Positions 49,490 to 58,500 of a stretch of DNA of 64,000 bases are shown here, piece by piece. The stretch comes from Pseudomonas sp. (GTDB taxonomy: Bacteria; Pseudomonadota; Gammaproteobacteria; Pseudomonadales; Pseudomonadaceae), in assembly GCF_030690725.1 (NCBI RefSeq), contig NZ_JAUYGD010000068.1:1-64000 (forward strand), given 5' to 3'. Numbering within the stretch: position 1 is the stretch's first letter; each line of letters begins with the position of its first letter. The position numbers and the translations under genes are program-made. The notes below the pieces were generated by a model, which saw only the letters and a program-made list of their open reading frames with translations, was not told where the DNA came from and ran no database searches.

Positions 49490-50660
49490 GGGCCTGCCAA
49501 CTGATCAGGCCACGCTTGATGCGATCCACCGCCTGTTGCAGGCGCGGTAGATCCTGGGTGTAGGCAAAACGCACATGCTGCGTGGCCTGATAGCGGCCAA
49601 AATCCAGGCCGGGGGTAAAGGCCACATGCTCGGTTTCCAGAAAGTGCTGGCAGAAGGCAAAGGCATCGCCGCCGAAGGCGCTGATATCGGCATATAAATA
49701 GAAGGCGCCCTCCGGCTCCACGGCGATCTTGAAGCCCAGCTCACGCAACGCCGGCAGGAGGAAATCACGACGGCGCTGAAACTCGTGGCGGCGCTGCTCG
49801 AGGATCTCCAGGGTCTGCGGCTGAAAACAGGCCAGCGCGGCATGCTGAGCCATGCTCGGCGCGCTGATATAAAGGTTCTGCGCCAGCTTCTCCAGTTCCG
49901 GCACCGCAGCCGGTGGCGCCACCAGCCAGCCCAGACGCCAGCCGGTCATGCCGAAATACTTGGAAAAACTATTGAGTACAAAGGCCTCATCGTCCACTTC
50001 CAGCACGCTGGCGGCGTCCACGCCGTAGGTCAGGCCGTGGTAGATCTCATCCACCACCAGATGCCCGCCGCGCGCTTTTAGCGCCTGAGACAGCCCGCCC
50101 AGCTCATCACGGCTAAGCAAGGTGCCGGTCGGGTTGGCCGGGGACGCCACCAGCGCGCCAACGCTATCCTGGTCCCAATAACGCTCGATCAGGTCTGGAG
50201 TCAGCTGATAACGCACATCCGGGCCAACCGGCACCAACTGCGCTGCGCCCTCGACCAGGCGCAGAAAGTGCCGATTGCAGGGGTAACCGGGGTCGGCCAG
50301 CAGCCAGTGCTTGCCGGGGTCGACCAGCAGGCTGGTGGCCAGCAGCAGCGCACCAGAACCACCGGGCGTGATCAGAATGCGCTGCGGGTCGATATCCAGA
50401 CCGTAACGCTGGCCATAGAAACTGGAAATCGCCTCACGCAAGGCCGGCAGGCCGCGTGCGGCGGTGTAACGGGTGTGCCCATCGGCCAAGGCCGCCTGCC
50501 CGGCAGCGACAATCGGCGCGGCGGTGGTGAAATCCGGCTCGCCGATTTCCAGGTGAATCACATCATGGCCGTCGGCCTGCAGCTGATTGGCACGAGCCAG
50601 CAGCGCCATCACGTGAAAAGGTTCTATGGCGCGGCTGCGCGCACTGTAGGACTGGGCCAT
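49479..50660 (-). CDS. PLP-dependent class I/II aminotransferase
   Basis: The product is 393 residues. The fold-type I aminotransferase landmarks are VIHLEIGEPDFTTAAPIVAA, ASPANPTGTLLSRDEL, LVVDEIYHGLTYG and the PLP-Lys region NSFSKYFGMTGWRLGW, where K binds PLP. It fits the aspartate/alanine/methionine-type aminotransferase family. The substrate is not determined. It is upstream of sfsA with an 11-bp overlap, and divergent from dksA (196 bp), a layout I recall as common in Pseudomonas. Confidence 0.92.
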   Translation of the reverse strand: MAQSYSARSRAIEPFHVMALLARANQLQADGHDVIHLEIGEPDFTTAAPIVAAGQAALADGHTRYTAARGLPALREAISSFYGQRYGLDIDPQRILITPGGSGALLLATSLLVDPGKHWLLADPGYPCNRHFLRLVEGAAQLVPVGPDVRYQLTPDLIERYWDQDSVGALVASPANPTGTLLSRDELGGLSQALKARGGHLVVDEIYHGLTYGVDAASVLEVDDEAFVLNSFSKYFGMTGWRLGWLVAPPAAVPELEKLAQNLYISAPSMAQHAALACFQPQTLEILEQRRHEFQRRRDFLLPALRELGFKIAVEPEGAFYLYADISAFGGDAFAFCQHFLETEHVAFTPGLDFGRYQATQHVRFAYTQDLPRLQQAVDRIKRGLISWQAHAV

Positions 50661-50856
50661 GGGACTGCCTTGGTCTGGATTAAGGCGCGGATTCTAAAGC
50701 ATACCCGGCGCAACCACGACAACCGGGAGTGGCGCGGCGGGAGTTGTTCTGGTAAGTTCGCCCGCTTGCAGCCGCAGGGCCAGTTCTACGCGACGTAGGA
50801 TCGGCAAGGGACACCGTCCTGCGCAGTGGATTAGAGAGAGTGAGAGGCGGTCATCC

Positions 50857-51300
50857 ATGCCCACCAAAGCAAAAGCAAAAAGCAGCCAACTGACTCGTGG
50901 TTTCGAGCCCTATAAAGAAACAAAGGGTGAGGAATACATGGGTGAGCCGATGCGCGCCCACTTCACCGGCATCCTCAACAAGTGGAAGCTGGAATTGATG
51001 CAGGAAGTTGATCGTACTGTGCACCATATGCAGGACGAAGCAGCCAACTTCCCCGATCCAGCGGACCGCGCCAGCCAGGAAGAAGAATTCAGCCTGGAAC
51101 TGCGTGCCCGTGATCGCGAGCGCAAGCTGATCAAGAAGATCGACGAAACCCTGCAACTGATCGAAGACAACGACTACGGCTGGTGCGATTCCTGCGGCGT
51201 AGAAATCGGCATCCGCCGACTGGAAGCACGCCCCACCGCCACCCTTTGCATCGATTGCAAGACGCTGGCGGAAATCAAAGAAAAACAGATCGGTTCCTGA
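50857..51300 (+). CDS. dksA: RNA polymerase-binding transcription factor DksA
   Basis: The product is 147 residues. The coiled coil ends in the acidic tip DPADRAS at 67-73, with the two Asp that act near the RNA polymerase active site. The zinc finger uses C110, C113, C131 and C134 (CDSCGVEIG and LCIDCKTLAEI). With ppGpp it reprograms transcription at rRNA and amino-acid promoters. A strong TTCG-loop terminator follows. The gene is upstream of gluQ, the usual gamma-proteobacterial pairing. Confidence 0.97.
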   Translation: MPTKAKAKSSQLTRGFEPYKETKGEEYMGEPMRAHFTGILNKWKLELMQEVDRTVHHMQDEAANFPDPADRASQEEEFSLELRARDRERKLIKKIDETLQLIEDNDYGWCDSCGVEIGIRRLEARPTATLCIDCKTLAEIKEKQIGS

Positions 51301-51307
51301 TCTGACC

Positions 51308-51340
51308 CAGAGGGTGCTTCGGCACCCTCTGTTGTTTCTG
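51308..51340 (+). terminator. Intrinsic terminator of dksA
   Basis: CAGAGGGTGC (51308-51317), loop TTCG, GCACCCTCTG (51322-51331), then TTGTTTCTG. A 10-bp perfect stem with the stable UUCG tetraloop and a U-rich tail. It lies 24 bp before the gluQ start, so gluQ transcription depends on readthrough or its own promoter. Confidence 0.9.
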
Positions 51341-51363
51341 TCTCCCTGTGTGTGCCACGGCAA

Positions 51364-52251
51364 ATGAACACACCCGCGTATATCGGCCGCTTCGCCCCCA
51401 CCCCGAGCGGTTATCTGCACTTCGGCTCACTGGTCGCAGCCCTTGCGTCGTACCTTGACGCGCGCGCGGTAAATGGTCGCTGGCTGCTGCGTATGGAAGA
51501 CCTCGACCCGCCACGCGAAGTCGCCGGCGCCCAAGAAGGCATTCTCAGCACCCTGGAAAGCTACGGCTTCGAGTGGGATGGCGAGCTGGTGCGGCAAAGC
51601 GCGCGCCACGGCGAGTACGCAGCGCTGGTCGAACGCCTGCTCAGCCAGGGCCTGGCCTACGCCTGCACCTGCTCGCGCAAGCAACTGGAAGGCAGCCAGG
51701 GCATCTACCCCGGCACCTGCCGCAATGCCGGCCACGGTTTTGCCGATGCGGCGATCCGCCTGCGCGTGCCGGAGCTGAGCTACCACTTTGTCGACCGCGT
51801 GCAGGGCGAGTACCGCCAGCATCTGGGCCGCGAGGTCGGCGACTTCGTGATCCAGCGCCGCGACGGCCTGTATGCCTACCAGCTGGCGGTGGTGCTCGAC
51901 GATGCCTGGCAGGGCATCACCGATATAGTGCGCGGCGCCGACCTGCTCGACTCCACCCCGCGCCAGCTGTACCTGCAGGAGCTGCTGGGCTTGCCGCAGC
52001 CGCGCTACCTGCATGTGCCGCTGATTATCCAGCCGGATGGCCACAAGCTGGGAAAATCCTACCGCTCGCCACCGCTGCCTACCGATCAAGCAACGCCACT
52101 GCTGATCCGCGCTCTGCGTGCGCTTGGCCAGCAGTTGCCGGATGGAGCCAGCTACGGCCAGCCCGCTGAACTGCTGCACTGGGCCAGCCAGCACTGGGAC
52201 GCATCGCTTATTCCGCGCAGCCTGACCCTGGCAGAAACCCAACTTCGCTAA
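51364..52251 (+). CDS. gluQ: Glutamyl-Q tRNA(Asp) synthetase GluQ
   Basis: The product is 295 residues from the ATG at 51364 (MNTPAYIGRFAPTPSG); a GTG four codons earlier is possible. Class I synthetase motifs are FAPTPSGYLHFGS and the KMSKS-like KLGKS. The zinc site CTCS with Y115 and C119 (IYPGTCR) is complete. GluQRS lacks the anticodon domain and glutamylates queuosine on tRNA(Asp). The position after dksA is conserved. In Pseudomonas the next gene is usually cbrA, but here the next gene is ndvB. Confidence 0.95.
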   Translation: MNTPAYIGRFAPTPSGYLHFGSLVAALASYLDARAVNGRWLLRMEDLDPPREVAGAQEGILSTLESYGFEWDGELVRQSARHGEYAALVERLLSQGLAYACTCSRKQLEGSQGIYPGTCRNAGHGFADAAIRLRVPELSYHFVDRVQGEYRQHLGREVGDFVIQRRDGLYAYQLAVVLDDAWQGITDIVRGADLLDSTPRQLYLQELLGLPQPRYLHVPLIIQPDGHKLGKSYRSPPLPTDQATPLLIRALRALGQQLPDGASYGQPAELLHWASQHWDASLIPRSLTLAETQLR

Positions 52252-52555
52252 ACGCCGGCCCATTTGCAGCTATGTCCGTTAGCGAACAGACGCCAGCCAG
52301 CAGCGTGCTGTAGGGTGGCGACAATGCTGCGACAGCATTCTTCCCGATGGTGCAGGTTTACCCCGCCATCGCGGTACCCGGGTCTTGGGTGTTGACCGGT
52401 CACACCAGCGTCAGCGGCCAATATGCAAAATCAGCACGGCGAAGCAACAGGGGCACGGCAATCGTGACTTCGTAGGTCCGCTGTCGCGGTTTCTCAGATG
52501 GGTCTCGCACCTCGACGCCTATCGCGCATGCCAATGATGGCTGGAACCGCGCCCT
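52252..52555. other. Gap between gluQ and ndvB
   Basis: The 304-bp gap has no gene. It holds a GTAGGGTGGCGAC fragment of the dispersed repeat type (near 52310), the small palindrome ATGCTGCGACAGCAT (52323-52337), and presumably the ndvB promoter. I could not choose a -35/-10 pair with confidence. A ribosome-binding site for ndvB is weak. Confidence 0.5.
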
Positions 52556-55500
52556 ATGACCTCAGTCTTCTCTGCTCTATTCAGCCGTGCCGCTGCACCC
52601 TCGCCATGGCTTGATCACGCCCCAGTACGCGAAGAACTGTTCGGCATCGAACGCCTCGAACAACACGCCTGCACCCTGGCCGCTGCCCAGCCGGTGAGCA
52701 ACAAGCCGCCCGCCGTGCTGTCCCTGCATCGCCGCCTGAATGACAACGCCAAGGTGCTGCTCGCCGCCTACCGCGCCAGTGCTGCGGAGCTGGCCAATGG
52801 CCGCGGCGTGGTGCCAGCGGCCGAGTGGCTGCTGGACAACTACCACCTGGTCGAAGAGCAGATTCGCGAGATCCGCGATGACCTGCCGCCCGGCTATTAC
52901 CGCCAGCTGCCAAAACTCGCCAGCGGCCCCTTTGCCGGTTACCCACGGGTGCTGGGTATGGCCTGGGCGTTTATCGCCCACACCGACAGCCACTTCGACC
53001 CGGACATCCTGCAGCGCTTTCTCGTCGCCTATCAGCAGGTGCAGCCGCTGACCATCGGCGAGCTGTGGGCGGTGGCCATCACCTTGCGCATCGTGCTGAT
53101 CGAGAACCTGCGCCGCCTGGCCGACCAGATGACCGCCGGGCGCAGCGCGCGGGCCGACGCCGATGCCCTGGCCAGCCGCCTGCTGGGTAAAGACGCCCCG
53201 CACGCGGCGCTCGACAGGGAACTGCACGAGCGCGCCCGCACCGCGTTAAGCGAGCCGTTTGCCGCACAACTGGCCAAGCGCCTGCGTGACCATGATCCGC
53301 TCACCACGCCAGCGCTGGGCTGGCTGGAAGAGCGCCTCGGCGCGCAGGGCAGCAGCATCGATGAAGTGGTGCAACACGCCCTGCAGCGCCAGGGCGCGTC
53401 CAACCTCACGGTGCGCAATATCATCAACAGCATGCGCCTGATCTCCTCCATCGACTGGGCGCAGCTGTTCGAGAACGTCAGCCTGGTAGATGCCCGCCTG
53501 GGCGCGCGCAGCGACTTTGCCGCGATGGATTTCGCCACCCGCAACCAGTACCGCAGCGCCATTGAGCAATTGGCCCGTGGCAGCACCTGCAGTGAACTGG
53601 AGGTTGCCGAACAGGCCCTGCAGGCCAGCCAACTGGCCGGCGCAACCGAGCATGCCGACCCACGCACAAGCGACCCCGGCTACCACCTGATCGCCGAAGG
53701 CCGCCTGGCGCTGGAGCAGCGCATCAACTTCCGTCCACCGCTGCGTCTGCGCATCAGCCGTGGCCATATCCACCTCGGCATGCCCGGCTACGTCGGCGCC
53801 ATCGTCGGCCTGGCCAGCCTGCTACTGGGTCTGGCGCTGTACAGCCTGGCCGGCCAGGGCGTCACCGCTGGCTGGCTGCTGGCGCTGGGCTTGCTAGGTT
53901 TTCTGCCGGCCACTGAAGTGGCCACCGCGCTGGTCAACCGCGCTGTAAGTAATAGTTTCGGCGCCATGGGCCTGCCGGGCCTGGAGCTTAGCGAAGGGGT
54001 GCCCAGCAACCTGCGCACGCTGATTGCCGTGCCGACCCTGCTCGGCAGCAAGGCCGATCTGCTGGAGCAGATCGAGCGCCTGGAAGTGCATCACCTGGCC
54101 GGGCATGGCGGCGACCTAACCTTCGCCCTGCTCACCGATGGCCTGGATGCCGACCAGGAGCACCTGGCCAGCGACGACGCCCTGCTGCAACTGGCCAGCG
54201 CCGCCATCGACCAGCTCAACCAGCGTTACGGCCCCGGCATCGCCGGCAGTCGTTTTCTCCTGCTGCACCGCCGCCGGCAGTTCAACCCCAGTGAAAACGT
54301 CTGGATGGGCTGGGAGCGCAAACGCGGCAAGCTGCATGAACTCAACCGCCTGCTGCGTGGCGCCACTGACACCAGCTTTACCCAGGTGCCGGGGCTCAGC
54401 CAGCGCGTGCCCACAGATGTGCGCTATGTCATTACCCTGGATGCCGACACCCGCCTGCCGCGTGATGCGGCGCTGCGGCTGATCGGCAAGATGGCCCACC
54501 CACTGAACCAGCCGCGCTTCAACACCGAGCTACAACGGGTGGTCGGCGGCTACGCGATTCTGCAGCCCCGGGTAACCCCGTCACTGCCCTTGCAGCGCGA
54601 AGGCTCGCTGTACCAGAAGGTCTTCTCCAGCCCCGGCGGTATGGACCCCTACGCCGCAGCCGTGTCCGATGTGTACCAGGACCTGTTCGGCGAAGGCTCC
54701 TTTACCGGCAAGGGCATCTACGACATCGATGCCTTCGAGGCCGCCTTGGCCGGCCGAGTAGGCGAAAACAGCATGCTTAGCCATGACCTGTTCGAAGGCG
54801 TCTTCGCCCGCGCAGGCCTGGCCTCGGATGTGGAAGTGGTCGAGGAATTCCCCTCGCGCTACGACGTCGCCGGCAAACGCCAGCACCGCTGGACCCGTGG
54901 CGACTGGCAGCTGCTGCCGTGGATTTTCGGCCCGCTACGCGGCAAACAAGCGCTGCCGAACATCGGCCGCTGGAAGATGCTCGACAACCTGCGCCGCTCC
55001 CTGCTGGCCCCCGCCACCCTGGCAGCGCTGGGCCTGAGCTGGCTGCTGCCGTTGCCGGCAGCGCTGTGCGCCAGCCTGCTACTGATTGCCAGCCTGCTGA
55101 TCCCGGCCTTGCTGCCGTTATGCTTCGGCCTGCTGCCGGCGCGCGCCGGTATCCGCTGGCGCAGCCACCTCGGCAAGCTGCGCGATGACCTGCTGCTGGC
55201 GCTGCAGCAAAGCGTGCTGAACCTGACGTTTCTCGCCGACCAGAGCTGGCGCATGCTCGATGCGATCAGCCGCACCCTGACCCGCCTGCTGATCACCCGG
55301 CGCAACCTGCTGGAGTGGACCACTGCCGCACAAGCGTCGATCAGCCCGCGCCTGAAGCTGCTGGGCTTTTACAGCGGCATGGCTGGCGGCACGCTGCTCG
55401 GCCTGTTGCTCTGCGCCGCTGCCCTGCTCTGGTCGCCGGCCATCTGGCCGCTGGTGCTGCCGTTCGCTTTGCTCTGGCTTAGCGCGCCAGCTATCGCCAT

Positions 55501-58500
55501 GCGGGTTAGCCGTTCACCGCGCATGTCCAAGCGCCTGCTGGTCGACCCGTCGCAAACCACTGAGCTGCGGCTGATCGCCCGGCGCACCTGGCGCTTCTTC
55601 GAAACCTTCGTCACGCCAGCCGACAACCAGCTGCCACCGGATAACTTTCAGGAAGACCCCAAGCCGGTCATCGCCCACCGCACCTCGCCGACCAATATGG
55701 GCCTGTACCTGCTCTCCGCCATCGCCGCCCGCGATTTCGGCTGGGCCGGCACCCAGCGCACCCTCGCCCGCTTGCAAGCCACCCTGGCGGTTATGGAGCA
55801 GCTGCAGCGCCATCGCGGGCACTTCTTCAACTGGTACGACACCGAAGATTTACGCCCGCTGGCGCCGGCCTATGTGTCGTCGGTGGACAGCGGCAACCTG
55901 GCCGGCCACCTGCTGGTGGTCGCCAATGCCTGCGAGGAATGGCTCAAGGCGCCGGTCAGCGCGGATGCGCGCCTGGGCCTGCACGACAACCTGCACCTGG
56001 CCCGCGCCGCGCTGGCGGCCCTGCCCGCCGCCGGGAATGAACGCAGCCAACAGCTGCACGAATTACTGCAACAGATCGAAGCGGGCCTGAATGGCGCACA
56101 GCCGCTGCACGGCCTGCTGCCAACCCTGCTGCGCCTGAGTGAAAAAGCCGCGCAGCTAGCCAGCGGTTTCGCCCCACTGGACACGGACAACCAGGCCGGC
56201 GACCTGCAGTTCTGGCTGCAGGCATTGGCCCAGGCCTTGGGCGACTTGCAACAGGATGCCGAGCTGACGGATAGCCAGCGTATAACCTTGCACGACGAAC
56301 TGCGCAGCGTTGCCGAGCAGGCGCGCAACATGGCCCTGGGCATGGATTTCGCCTTCCTGCTGGAGCCGGAGCGCAAACTGCTGTCGATTGGCTTCTGCCT
56401 GGCGGACAACAGCCTGGACAGCAGCTGCTATGACCTGCTCGCCTCGGAGGCGCGCCTGGCCAGCCTGTTCGCCATCGCCAAGGGCGATGTCAGCACCCGC
56501 CACTGGTTCCGCCTGGGCCGCACCGCCACGCCACTGGGCAGCGGCTCAGCGCTGATTTCCTGGTCCGGCTCGATGTTCGAATACCTGATGCCCTCGCTGG
56601 TGATGCGCGCCCCGGCCGGCAGTCTGCTGGAGCAGACCAACCGCCTGGTGGTCGCGCGCCAGGCCGCCTATGGCAATGATTTGGGCATCCCCTGGGGGAT
56701 TTCCGAATCGGCCTACAACGCCCGCGACATGGAGCAGACCTACCAATACTCGAACTTCGGCGTACCGGGCCTGGGCCTCAAGCGCGGCTTGTCCGCCAAC
56801 CGGGTAATTGCCCCGTACGCCACGGGCCTGGCGACCATGGTCGACCCACAAGGCGCCCTGGCCAACTACCGCCGCCTAGCCGCCAAGGGCGCATTGGGCC
56901 GTTATGGCTTCTATGAAGCGCTGGACTTCACCCGCACACGGCTGCCGGATGAGCAGCCGTTTGCCATCGTGCGCAACTTTATGGCCCACCACCAGGGCAT
57001 GAGCATCGTCGCCATTGCCAACACCCTGCATGACGGCCAGATGCGTGCGCGCTTTCACCGTGAACCCATGATCCAGGCCTGCGAGCTGCTGTTGCAGGAA
57101 CGCATGCCGCGCAATGTCGCCGTCGCCCACCCGCGCGCCGAAGAGGTCAGCGCCTGCGCCGCAGAAGCCGATTGCACGCTGCACAATGAACGCCGCTTGA
57201 ACCACTTCAACGGCAACCCGCCGGTCACCCACCTGCTCAGTAACGGCCGTTACAGCGTGATGCTCACTGCCAGCGGTGCGGGTTACAGCCGCTGGCGCGA
57301 CATCGCCATCACCCGCTGGCAGGAAGACAGCACCCGCGACCAGCACGGCTCCTTTATCTTTCTCTGGGACACCCGCAACGGCACGCACTGGTCCCTAGGC
57401 GCGCAGCCGAGCAGCGGCAACCCCTATGACGAAGTAGTGTTCGCCGAGGACTACGCCAGCTACAGCCGCCACGACGGCAACCTCACCACCAGCCTGGAAG
57501 TGTTGGTCTCCGGCGAAGACGACGGTGAGGTACGCCGTGTTTCGCTGACCAACAGCGGCCGCGTGGCGCGGGAAATCGAACTGACCTCCTACGCCGAACT
57601 GGTGCTCGCCAGCGCCGCCAGCGACAACGCCCACCCAGCGTTCTCCAAACTGTTTGTGGTCACCGAATACCTGCCCGCCTTCGCCGCGCTGATTGCCACA
57701 CGGCGTCCGCGCAGCGCCAGCGAGCAGCCGTTGTGGGCCGCGCATTTTGCCGTGGTTGAAGGTGACGTGAGCGCCGAGCCGCAGTACGAATCCGACCGTG
57801 CGAAGTTTCTCGGACGCAGTTGTGCGCTGCATGCCGCCGCGGTAATCCGCCAGGGCCAGCGCCTATCGAATACCGTCGGCACGGTACTGGACCCGATCTT
57901 CTCGCTGCGCCAGCGTCTGCTGATCGAGCCCGGCAAGATTGCCCGTGTGGCGTTCTGGACGGTGGTGGCGCCTACCCGTGAGGCGCTGCTTGATTTGATC
58001 GACAAGCACCACGACCGCAGCGCCTTCGAGCGCGCGAAAACCCTGGCCTGGACCCAGGCCCAGGTGCAATTGCGCCACCTCGACATGCTCGCCGCCGAAG
58101 CCGCCGATTTTCAGCGCCTGGCGGCGCCGATCCTGTATGCCGACTCGCGTTTTCGCGCACCACCGGCCAGCCTGCTGCGCGGCCTCGGCAGCCAGTCCGG
58201 GCTGTGGTCCCAAGGGATTTCCGGCGACCTGCCGATCGTCCTGCTGCGCATCAGTGACGCCGAAGACATTGCCCAGGTGCGGCAACTGCTGCGCGCCCAC
58301 GAATACTGGCGGATGAAGCGCCTGGCCGTGGACCTGGTGATCGTCAACGAACATGCCTCCTCCTACCTGCAGGACCTGCAGGTGGCCATCGAAACCGCCG
58401 TGCGCAGCAGCCAGTCACGCCCGCGCTTTGCCGCCGAACTGGCGCAAGGCTCGGTGTTCGTGCTGCGCGCCGACCTGCTCAGTGGCGAGTTCCGTGAGCA